Positions 54,569-64,000 of a DNA stretch of 64,000 bases are shown here, piece after piece. Source of the DNA: Lepraria neglecta (taxonomy: Eukaryota; Ascomycota; Lecanoromycetes; Lecanorales; Stereocaulaceae); the NCBI GenBank assembly GCA_033220425.1, contig CM065646.1:4781501-4845500 (forward strand). The letters run 5' to 3'. The notes under the pieces were generated by a model. That model saw nothing but the letters and a program-made list of their open reading frames with translations. It did no database searches and was not told the origin of the DNA. The stretch's first letter is position 1. Each line of letters begins with the position of its first letter. The position numbers were made by a program, and so were the translations under genes.

Positions 54569-55442
54569 CTATCTATCCGACAGTATCCCGCCGAACACGT
54601 ACACCAGAGATGTGAGAAGTGGTGTGGCGACTGTTCCATAGCCGGGCGTCTTCACAATACTGGGAGAGAAGGAGGTCCATGTCTGGGAAGAAAGGAAGCA
54701 GACGTTGACGAGAAACAATGCCCAAACTTTGGGATCGGTTACGGCGTCTTTAAGAGTTTCCTTGACGGTCCCGAGTTCATCGACTTGGTTGTTCACGGAA
54801 ATGGTGAGACGGAACTCGGCGTATCGTCGTTCTTGCTCGGTGAGCCAGCTCTTCTCCCCCGAGCGAGGGAAGTCGGGCAGTACAAAAAAAGCCATTATAC
54901 CAATCAGCGTTGTTGTAGCACCTTCGATGATATAGAGCCATCTAATATATATGCCAGTAATGCTCTCCAAAAACGGAGGATATATATCACCAGCTACTCA
55001 CCGCCATCCAGATAGGCGCCGGCGCAATTGAGTCCACCTAAAATCCCAGCGGCCAAAACACCACCGAAGCCATTCGCTACGATGTTACCGCAATACATCA
55101 AAGTAACCCGAGGCGCGATTACGCTTAGCTTGTACCACGAACTAATGAGAAGTCTGCGGAGTGTTAGGCACAGAGTTCTGATGACGTGGTCGAAATAAAC
55201 TAACAAAGCACCCGCGAAGAAAGGAGACTCGGCGAAGCCAAGGAAGAACCGCACGAGAAATATTCCAGCAAAATTATGCGTCGCAATTGTGCAAAGCGAG
55301 ATCCTGTCCCAGAGAAGGATGGCACAGGGTATATATCGCGACGGGCGAAGTCGAGTGAGAACTATGTTGCTCGGGATCTCGCCGAGAAGATATCCAACGA
55401 ACTGTAATCATGGGTTCAGAGAAGATTCTTCCTGAACACAGA

Positions 55443-55487
<45 letters not shown>

Positions 55488-55963
55488 ACAGGCCCCGGAT
55501 TCAACTCACCATAATGGAGACTGCGGTTTGATATTGCGTATCCGTGAGGTGCGGATCCTTCTGCATTCCACCGAGTCGTGCATTGGCAATGTTGGATCTA
55601 TCCAGGATATTGAAAATGAAAAGGCCAAAAAGGGCCAAGATCAGGTGCAAGTCTATCTTTCGAAGCACTAAAGGGGCCTATCAGCAAACGGCGAGATGAT
55701 GGAATTAGAGTTGTACTGTAGGAAATACGGCGTTTCTCGAAAGACTTCAGAGCTGTTTCGCTCAGGCCATCAAAGCTTTCTTCCCCTGAGTCTGACTCTG
55801 ACTTGCCCAAAGTCTCGGATCCGTTACCGACATTTTCGACTGTGGCAATGTCTACAGTTTTCTTGTCGTTGCCATAGCTGGATAGAGTGGGGTCAGTGGA
55901 TGATCGGTTTGAGGCGCGGGCTTGATCAACACACGGTCTGAAGTTGAATTTGGAGCGGTCCAT
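54569..55963 (-). CDS. MFS transporter (Dal5/Tna1-like anion:cation symporter), C-terminally truncated
   Basis: Five exons (55963-55729, 55667-55510, 55401-55205, 55153-54998, 54941-54569) join in frame to 372 residues. A polar N-terminus leads to LRKIDLHLILALFGLFIFNI and LDRSNIANARLGG, then GYLLGEIPSNIVLTRLRPSR (the loop between TM2 and TM3 with the MFS motif), GFAESPFFAGAL, ISSWYKLSVIAPR and the second-half start WLYIIEGATTTLIGIMAFF. These are hallmarks of the allantoate/nicotinate permease family, normally about 480-520 residues. The frame stops after VYVFGGILSDR, so roughly the last 110-150 residues (about three TM helices) are absent. A functional transporter is unlikely. Intron 2 carries a long CA/TG dinucleotide tract. 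Confidence 0.75.
55444..55490. repeat. (AC)n microsatellite in an MFS intron
   Basis: About 20 CA dinucleotides with one interruption near the right end, located inside intron 2 of the MFS gene. Likely length-polymorphic. Confidence 0.97.
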
Positions 55964-56687
55964 TTGTAAGATGTATAGTGTAGTTATGTAGTGAGAGAAC
56001 GCCGACAGCTTCAGTTCAGTTGATGGCGTTGCATATCGGATAGGTGCTCTGTATGCTAGCTCATTCTTGCACCGTGGTGGTCTTTTCCGCGCCTCACCAA
56101 ACCTTTCCCGTAACCTACTCCTACCGCAAGAACGGTGGCGTTTTCCGCATTATAGTGAGCTAGAGCAGTCTAGAAGGAACGCATCAATCGACACTCGAGA
56201 CCACTAGCCGAGACCTTTGGTGCGGAATTGACACAATACCGCGTAGTGTATTGTGGGCTATTACACTGCCTCGACTGCCACGGCATCGCCAAAATAAAAT
56301 TCAATGAGAGGAGTCCTAAGCGAGACCCCTAAAGCGCCCCTAAGTGACCCCACAACCCTGGTTGGTCGGATTATTATCGATCACTATGTGAGACTGTGTC
56401 CATGAAATGAAGTTGTGAATATCAGATGTGGGGAAGCAGGAGCTTTAGAGATATCCATGACACAAAAGCATTCACTTAACACTTGATGGGTTTGAGGACT
56501 ATGGTAAAGCTTGATATGCTCGTCATGATATTGCACGCGCTAATTTCTTCAGTTTGACCTGGCTTGAATGTGTGCAAGGCTACTTTTTACAATATGCAAG
56601 ACTCCAATGTAGCCCATCACGGTAGCGCTAGAGTCCCAAAGGAAGAACAGATCGCCCGCAATGCTCGCTAGTCATCATAATGTATGT
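55964..56687. other. Spacer between the MFS and chitin synthase genes
   Basis: 724 bp; promoter side of the MFS gene and 3' end of the chitin synthase. Nothing else recognised. Confidence 0.4.
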
Positions 56688-59600
56688 CTACCTCCGGTTG
56701 AAGCAGCATAGCAGGCCCGATTTACCTAGGAACCAGCAGCATCCCATGAATCGGATCAAGGATAGAGCCGCTGTTGCCCACAGCAGGGCCTGGAAGAAGT
56801 GTTGGGTCCGACTATTGGCTCCGCTCTGAGCATTGAATCGTCAGCAAGCCCTCAAGAATATTGTTCGGTTTTGGGAGGAAACTCACGGATAATCCAAATT
56901 TATCGAAATTGTCGCTTGTAATAACAATAGCAAGCAAAGAGTTCGAAAAGATCCACGCTGTGACCAGTTTCGTTCTGAAGCTCTTGTATGAATCCTCCAA
57001 AGTCTTCTTTTCAACAACCACCGGTTCAAAGTAAGGAGTCAAAGCACGTTTGACCGTCACCTCGAATTGGCTATCAATATCAGCCTGGGGTTTGTCAGGC
57101 TCCTCGATAACGGCAGCTTTCCCGTCTCCTGTTTTGGTCGTCTGCGCTGACGGTAGAACATCTGCCTTGTCGGACCCCTTGGTGCCCCACGAAACGTCGT
57201 GCCAGTTGCTGAAGGCGTAAACGTTCAGAATATTGACATAGGAGGACATGGTCAACATATATTGCGGGAAGGAAGTGAACATGTGCCACGGATCCAAGTA
57301 CATGAACGAGGCGACGAAGTAGAGCCCAAAGGTAGCTGCCACAGCAATGAGGATGATACCGGAACTATTGGACGAGAAGAAAGTCCTGAAGAACTCGTCG
57401 GCCCCCCCATTGGTTTTGATTTGTTCTTGAGTTTTCCCTGTGAGAGCTCGAATAACCAGGAACAGCGAGAGCACTATCAAGTACAACTGAATGATACCGA
57501 AGACGATAAAGGAGGTGATGTAGGTCCATCTCGATCTAGACTAATCATGAATGGAAGGTTATCAACGGGTGATGATTTCGACTTACCCTTTAGGCCGATT
57601 TCCCAAGGCAAGAATAAATTGCAGTAGGACGAAAGCCAAGTAAATGTACTTGAGGACTATGTTGACGATCGGAGTAGCAACATTGCCGAAAGGGAATGCT
57701 CGCTGGCCGTTAGCCTGTCCAGGTGTACCGACGAGATCCATGATTACGCTAGTCGTGAGCCAGAATGATGCTGCCATAAGTCAGCCCCAAAAATCATGGT
57801 ACAAGAATGGTTGAATCAACTTACCGAGTGCGAACCATGCAAGGATTACCGAGAAGATGTTGTATATCAGCTGGATGTGGAAAAAGAACATGCGTATCAA
57901 GTTGTGACTGCTCTTGTACATCCTGCTGAAATGCATCAATGAGTAGATGCTGGCTGCGAAGGAACCATTCAGCCATCTTCGTCGTTGCCCAATGAACTCA
58001 GGTGCACCCTCGGGAACATCAGTCTCTCCCTTTGAGGCTTTCACATAGGTCAGGTGCCACTTTGATCCCGCTTTTGCGACGAGTTCGAAACAGAGAATCC
58101 GGTCCTCGGCTAAGAACATGTTCTTTTTAAAAATGTTCATGTTTTCAATGCCTTTGCCCGCATTCAGCTTTGAGGCAGTATGATCTCCGTGGAAGTACTG
58201 CCCCAAGGGTCGGCCCATGATAGCACGGAAGCGGTAAGCCGAGAAAGCACCTGGAAGCACACTGACATATCCAAAAGAGCTCTCTAACGGTTTATCTAGA
58301 ATATTGCTGATCTTGTATTCGAAATTCTGGGCGGCAACAAGCGGATTGAGGAGATTCTTCCAGCCTCGACCCAACATAGCGTGGATTTCTCCACAAGCTC
58401 CACCGAGATCTTTGTCATTGTAAAAGGCTTCCCATAGAGCGAGGAGAGATTTCGGTCCTGGCTTAGTCCCGGCATCCAGCAATATGCAAACCTCGGGGTT
58501 CAATATGCGGCCGAAAGCATTGAAAAGCCATCTGTGAGAGTTGATCTTCTTGCTGTTCTTCTGTTTCAGGCAGAAGATCATTTGGACTGGAGGAAGGGTA
58601 CTGGGACCATCGTCTTGCGGCTGGATCAGCTTTTGGTTGGCAGTAACTGAAAGCTGTGTGGTGTATTCGAACTGCTATGTGTTAGAAAGGTCCGTAGAAA
58701 CCTGTGCAAAGCATCTTACAATATGAGCAACTGTTTCCTTGCCATCCACGTCTTTCTTCATTATCCCATCTTGATATATCCCGACTGTTGCCAGTACATC
58801 TAGTGTTTCTTTATCGCAAGGATCGATTCCATCGAAGACAAGGCAAACAACAATCTTCTGCCAAGCAGGGCCACCTTTGTTCCAGAATTCCGTCTTCTTG
58901 ATATTGACAATATCTCGAACGTTTTGCATAACACCGTGCAGAGTACGTGCAGTCAACACCTTGTCTTCATTGTAATATGTGATGGCGATGAGGAGCTCTG
59001 TGTGGCGATTGTACATAGCTGGGCGGAGGTTGTAACCGTTTTTCAACGTAAACTCGTTGGGATCGCATGTAGCCGCGGTATCTGCATCAAGTCAACCACA
59101 AAGCTTCACTAACATTCGGACGACATGTGCTCACATCTCAAGTGCGTGAACTCTTCACTGCCGCCCTCCAAGTCATTTCTGTATTTTGCCTGTATAGCGT
59201 TTTGGATAGCGCTAGGTACTGGGTAGTCGACGCTAAGCAAACCCTGGACAAGTTTCACCTTTCGTGTAGCATATCGCCTCAGATTATTCGCTCCAGGCAC
59301 CTGCCTTTGCTTCCATGCCTCTGTTGAGCTCGTCTCACTCCTCTCGTATGGTGATGGTGTTCGCCCCGGCACCCCGAAGGCCGCTGTAGGATCCTCAAGG
59401 GTAGAGCTGTATCCATCTCGACCGTAACCATTATATGGAGGAGCGGATCCTTTCCCCCCGACATACGATTCGGTCAAGCTGTAATTTGACGCAGGTCGGA
59501 TAGGAGGAGTGGCAGTACCGGCGTGAGGCTCATCGAAGGGCCCATTGAATGGGCCCGAGCCATGCTCCAGGAGGCCTCGCTCATCTTCATCGTCAGAGCC

Positions 59601-59755
59601 ATCTCCATTGTGTGGAGGTAGATGGTACTGCTAAAGCAACACGTTAATTAAGGGTTGAAGAATCGGAGATGGATAGAACATACGTTGCCCTGAGGGAGGT
59701 CATGCAGCCGGTGTTCTTCGTACCCGCGAGCTCCACCAGCGCCGTGGTAAGCCAT
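56688..59755 (-). CDS. Chitin synthase, division 1 (class I-III)
   Basis: Seven exons (59755-59684, 59630-59135, 59081-58720, 58674-57825, 57770-57587, 57535-56887, 56825-56688) sum to 917 codons, 916 residues. A cytosolic N-terminus rich in Gly, Pro and Ser (about 1-150) precedes the chitin synthase N-terminal domain ([20 protein letters not shown]). The GT2 core follows: [39 protein letters not shown] (UDP-GlcNAc-binding Asp), [20 protein letters not shown] (catalytic EDR) and [13 protein letters not shown], the diagnostic QRRRW product-channel motif. Then come five to seven TM helices and a Cys-rich end ([19 protein letters not shown]). It makes chitin from UDP-GlcNAc at the plasma membrane for the cell wall. 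There is no myosin head, so it is not class V or VII. The exact class within I-III needs a tree. Confidence 0.95.
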
Positions 59756-62683
59756 TCTGGCCCGATGGCAGTAAATGTATAGAATGAAAGGCGAATGTTC
59801 GTAGAGTTAGATGAGATTTGAGTGCGTCCCTAGAAGGATATAGGGGTTCGGTTTGTTGACGTTTTGCGGAGACAGAGTTAAACGCTATTAACGGCCGCCA
59901 GGGCTAAGGATTCAGGTGTCAGCTGAGTATGATTTTGACAGTCTTAGGTCCTGCTCCCCCTCTGAGCCTTGAGGCAGATGCTGAATACGGATAGTCAAGT
60001 TGACGTTGAGTTGTGTGAAATGTTGATTTTAGGGGTTGCTCGGAGCGGTTTCAAGTCAGCACTTTCTTTAATTGTCGCTGATTGGTTGAGCCACACGGCC
60101 GCGTCTTTCAGGGCCGAGGGGTAGGATTCAGGAACAGGGAAGTACAAGACTCTTCCTTGCCAAACAAATTCGTAGACAGTTTAGAAAACCTGTTTAAAGA
60201 TGTCTACGACGGTGTTTATGCCATCCGGCTATAATGTCTCAATCCGGCCCACCGAAAGATTTTCTTTATGCTTACTGCAGCTGTGGCGCCCGTATTCTAA
60301 AAGTCGGTTCTGAATTCTTAAAATAGAAACGCTGATGCTAGAGGCTGTGTACGACGTAAGCAATCTATCCTCAAAATTCCTCGGACCACACTATCTTTGC
60401 AGGATTGACTCCTTGTGCTGCGAACATCTCACTTTTCTCGTTGTTTCAGATCATATTGCAACTTTTATCCGCCGACATCTTAATCCTAATGGCTATTCCT
60501 AGGCGTATCAATGTTGGACTGCCATCAATCGTGTCATAAATCAGCCTCTTCCAAATAAATACATCATTGCCTACTTCTTGTGATTCCATTCACCAGCGAG
60601 CTGTACACCAGTTCGCTGCAATCGGATATCTATCTACCGTGAGGGGACCATTGATTAAAAGACTAAGACGTCCATCAGAATAGTCTAAGTTATTGGTGTA
60701 GTAGTAGTGGTAGTAATAGTAGTCAATAAGGCTTTTACCTCTTTGCCCAACAATATGACCCTCCCAGTGCTTTGAGGCGAATCAAAAACAATCTCTGTTG
60801 ACTCTTTACAGACGGAAGCTTGAAGGTAATACCCCCAATGAGCGACACAGTCATTCATCAAATTGGCCCATCCTCGTATGTCGATCCCTCGTTCGATGAT
60901 CCTCGGCGCTTTCTGTTGTATCTTTCCGATGCCTTATGTGTCTGTTGAATTTCAAGTCTGATGATGACGTTCGGAAGATACCCTAGGCTAACCTTTGTCG
61001 TCACTGTCAAGGAAAGTAAGTGTCGGCAGCTTGTGGGACTGTGCAGGACATTCTCGAGTCCATCAACGGCAACCCGCCTTAGAAACGTCCGTCTGTGTTC
61101 TCGGAGCTTGACTCGAACGCAATCACGGTTTGACGCGTGAGATGCTGATACGCCAGACGAGCAGAGGACCGATTTCGTATGCGAGAAAGCGACAACAGCA
61201 TCGGGATTTCTACAGAGTGGAACACCTGGCAGCGGACACCTGGCAGCAAGGCTTTGCGCATCAGAGGTATGAGAACAAGCAGGAACTTTGCTTGGAAGAT
61301 AAGAGCGCTTTCATTCAGCCTTCCGCGCATAAGGTTCGAACAGCGTGAGGAGAGGCGCAAGGCACAATCGACAACGAGCGGATCCGAACAAACAATTCTC
61401 CTACGATATTGAACTCTGGCAAGTCTGCTTTGCGTCTCCACATCTGCAAAGAGCCGTGTGAAACATGTTGGACATAATTTCCAGAGAATTGGAACAAGGG
61501 AGAAAGAGGACGGAGGCTCATGGTTGGCCGGAAACGGTGAGAATGTGCGAATGATTTTGGCGACAAGAAACACCACGTCTAGAAAGGAAGAGAGCCCAAT
61601 ACTACATTGCACCGAGATGGGGCATGCACCTCGAAACTTTGGGACACGGCCAGGCCCACGTGCATTCAGTTTGCGGGAAATAAGTATTGCATAAAGGCGT
61701 GCCTGCTTTGATCTGTTTCTTTGCCCCAACGTACCAGGCTTGAACGTTTTGTGCCGATCTAGATCTTGCAGGATTTTTTAAGCCGAGCAAGCGCTCGTGT
61801 TGGGCTTTACTGAGCGCCCTCGTGCGGAGATATATGTGGGGAGTGTACTTGTGCCGCTACGTGCGGCTGTAGGCACGAAGAATGCGCATGTAAGTGCGGT
61901 GAATATGCATCGAATCACACACAATAATATCCGAGCGGGAGGACCTTTGGCTGGCTTTGAGGTGTGCCACACACTAGTCAGGGCACCTACCCTTGGAGGC
62001 TCTTAGGGCATGTAATTTCGGCTCATACGGAGTAGCCCCTTTGTTGATTAGTTAGCGCGAACGGAAAGAGACCCTCGTATTGCCGTTCAATTGGCCAGAC
62101 TAAATCGCCCAGTCTCTTCCGTCCCTCCACCTTCCATGTCAGCACCAACATCAGTACCTTAAACATAGTCAGGATTCCAGGGTTCATTATAGAGACCACC
62201 GTCGACGTAAAACTTCGCAATCAATACGTCGCAGCGATACCAGGTCAAATGTTGTCTTCGCCGTACTGATCAGGCCGATCGTTGGCTGGAAAGGGGTTCT
62301 TGCGACTGACAATACGCCGCAAATCGACTTTTACACTTCACCCTTGCCTTATTACAACTCGACAACAACACCACATTCCATGGGGAGAGAACAGGACGAC
62401 GCTCGATGGTCACTCGTTAATTTCCAGATTGAGCTCATTGTGCCGTAGGACTGAAAGGATACATTACGCCCGTCGAACCTCTTTGTCCCCTCATCTCCTA
62501 CTACGACCGAAGAACACCGCGACAACCTCTTTGAGGCCCATACACTCGTTTTATCAACCTCAATCAAGCCACGTTGCAAAACTTTACATTCTGTGGCTTT
62601 CTTCAAACAAGTCGCCATTCCTCCTCCTTCGCAGTCTTCAGCCAACCGACTTTTGGATACAACCCTTTCAGCTCACAGCAAAC
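59756..62683. other. 2.9-kb intergenic region between chs and opy2
   Basis: Divergent promoters of the chitin synthase and opy2. A short (TAG)n run sits at about 60705-60730. A 216-codon ORF on the minus strand (61079-61729) overlaps shorter ORFs on the plus strand; its composition (many Arg, Ser, Leu) and lack of any domain make me treat it as chance. The last 300 bp before opy2 are pyrimidine-rich, as in long fungal 5' leaders. Confidence 0.45.
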
Positions 62684-64000
62684 ATGGATCTTGGCAGTAT
62701 GGGTCGGTTTGGTAGGTTCTCACAAAAAAAACTTCAATTCCTAAGCTATACTAATGACGGCCTTGCAGAGCTTGACCTCAACAAACCTACCCTCTTCCGG
62801 AGATGCGCTGCTTGCCCTCCAACACCTCCACCTTGCCCAGCATGTGATTCAAACGAGGTCTGTTCACTCATAGCTACGGGTTGTAACAATTGCGCAAAGA
62901 CTATGTGCGTGAAGGTTGGAGCTCAACCTACACAAGGTGCATCATCAGGTTCTGGTGGAACAGCTGCCGGTCCTATAGCAGGAGGAGTCATCGGTGGTGT
63001 TGCTGTGGTCTGCATAATGACATACCTAGTCTGGAGGTTCTGCATCAAAAAGAGAAGGCAAGCATACAGCGAAAGCGACTGGCCGGAAACCGAGATAATG
63101 GAGAAGAGCGGAGGCGACTTCGCAATGCAAAGAGATGCTCGTGCATCGATGCACTCCGTACGGTCGATAGCTTCCACGGTCCTCACGAGAGCCTCCAACG
63201 TCATCCAAATCGCCTACATACCCGGCGTTACCAACCGATCCGTCGAATCAACACCAGACCTCATCCCGCCTGTCCCTCCAATACCAGCTGCTTCACCCGC
63301 AAACTCAACTGCAACGACACCACAACCTGGCCAAGACCAGCACTTCTTCATGCCAAGCGACCTCCGTGACTCTACCTACTCTGACTACACAGTTGACCGA
63401 ACCTCGTATGCTAGATCAAGCATGACCCCAAGTATGGCTAGGGGAAGCGTGCCCTCAACAGCTTACCGAGGCAGTGCGGTCGTCAATGCCCTACCAGCAC
63501 AAACCGCTATACGTGGTAAAGCTCAGCCTGTGGCCGTTAGGTCAGGTGGCAAGAACAGTCCATCCGCTACCCCGAGGACGAATACACCACCTGTTCCAAT
63601 GATAGACCGCAAACGACATGCTCCACGGCAGGACCAAATACAGGCGAACACCAACAGTCCAATAGTGGCTCGGTTAGGTGTTCCGAAAGCTGTCAATGTC
63701 AAGAAGGCCGAATCACACAACAATATCGCGGCAGCCGCGAGCATTATCAGAGATCCCAGTCCAGTCATCAGCGAAATAACAGAAAAGTCTTTGAATATAC
63801 CTGCCCGAGGGCCGTCCGTTGCATCATTGCGGCACAATGGCGACTTATCAACCTTCGACGACGTTTCGAGTAGTGACGAAGAGTCACCAGCAGACGCAAG
63901 CTTAATGGGCTACGACAAACTTCCGCAATTCGCCAAAGCCCACTCACTATCGTCGAGATCGAAAGACTCGCCGTTCAGATCGCCATCCTCTGCGCCTAAT
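62684..64000 (+). CDS. opy2: Opy2 membrane anchor of the HOG pathway (partial, runs off the window)
   Basis: Exon 1 (62684-62711) and exon 2 from 62769, open to the end of the window. The extracellular part has the Opy2 cysteine cluster: RRCAACPPTPPPCPACDSNE and VCSLIATGCNNCAKTMCV, eight Cys in about 40 residues. A Gly-rich stalk leads to one TM segment (GGVIGGVAVVCIMTYLVWRF) with a stop-transfer KKRR. The cytoplasmic tail is long, Ser/Pro-rich and likely disordered, with DLRDSTYSDYTVDRTSYARS matching the conserved Opy2 tail block. In yeast, Opy2 binds Ste50 and so brings the MAPKKK Ste11 to the plasma membrane for Hog1 activation. The C-terminus is missing from the window. Confidence 0.9.
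   Translation, partial: MDLGSMGRFGRFSQKKLQFLSYTNDGLAELDLNKPTLFRRCAACPPTPPPCPACDSNEVCSLIATGCNNCAKTMCVKVGAQPTQGASSGSGGTAAGPIAGGVIGGVAVVCIMTYLVWRFCIKKRRQAYSESDWPETEIMEKSGGDFAMQRDARASMHSVRSIASTVLTRASNVIQIAYIPGVTNRSVESTPDLIPPVPPIPAASPANSTATTPQPGQDQHFFMPSDLRDSTYSDYTVDRTSYARSSMTPSMARGSVPSTAYRGSAVVNALPAQTAIRGKAQPVAVRSGGKNSPSATPRTNTPPVPMIDRKRHAPRQDQIQANTNSPIVARLGVPKAVNVKKAESHNNIAAAASIIRDPSPVISEITEKSLNIPARGPSVASLRHNGDLSTFDDVSSSDEESPADASLMGYDKLPQFAKAHSLSSRSKDSPFRSPSSAPN

Noticed and set aside
61079-61729. 216-codon ORF on the minus strand
   Set aside because: Overlapped by other open frames on both strands, biased composition, no family resemblance; most likely chance in GC-balanced spacer DNA.

Overview
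The window is nuclear DNA of a filamentous ascomycete (Pezizomycotina). The gene families and splice signals (GTAAGT-type donors, CTAAC/CTGAC branch sites, introns of about 45-110 nt) fit this. A leotiomycete (Helotiales-like) origin is my best guess, from the general look of the proteins and not from any search.

Layout. 0-10 kb is compact and conserved: a 2-oxoglutarate/Fe(II) dioxygenase, the FHA+forkhead factor Fhl1, the ESCRT-III subunit Snf7, the telomere-capping protein Ten1 and the bZIP stress factor Atf1. 10-27 kb is accessory: an F-box gene with a frame break, minisatellites, TPR and ankyrin relics, two foldback elements, a very unusual CorA-like gene, a decayed Tad-type LINE and one small conserved gene. 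27-43.5 kb is conserved again: HIU hydrolase and Get3 (divergent), two Q/G-rich prion-like proteins, a 1125-residue repeat protein, the gamma-tubulin complex component GCP3/Spc98, a WKF-domain protein and the Nedd8 E2 Ubc12. 44-56 kb is accessory: two decayed HET-domain genes, a Zn2Cys6 regulator, a DUF7702-like membrane protein, a decayed acyltransferase and a C-terminally truncated MFS transporter. 56-64 kb holds a division 1 chitin synthase, a 2.9-kb spacer and the first part of the HOG-pathway anchor Opy2.

The main discovery candidate is at 17025-22244. What looks like a 3-kb minisatellite (17031-20049) parses as 39 consecutive spliceosomal-type introns (70-77 nt each). They are separated by 38 micro-exons of exactly 3 nt, each one codon in phase 0. 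The chain starts at an ATG-AGT exon and enters the first long exon of a CorA-like membrane protein in the correct frame. The 38 codons specify only R, E, A, L, F, I, K and D, which reads as a charged amphipathic helix. Gain or loss of one repeat unit would change the protein by one residue, and skipping any set of units keeps the frame. Splicing has not been observed. The parse comes from the sequence alone, and removal of the whole array as one 3-kb intron is the main alternative.

The genes do not form one pathway. Opy2 and Atf1 belong to opposite ends of the stress (HOG/SAK) MAPK route, and Get3, Snf7, GCP3, Ubc12 and Ten1 are housekeeping. Exon coordinates were worked out by hand from splice consensus and frame; where I give a total length, the exons sum to a multiple of three.
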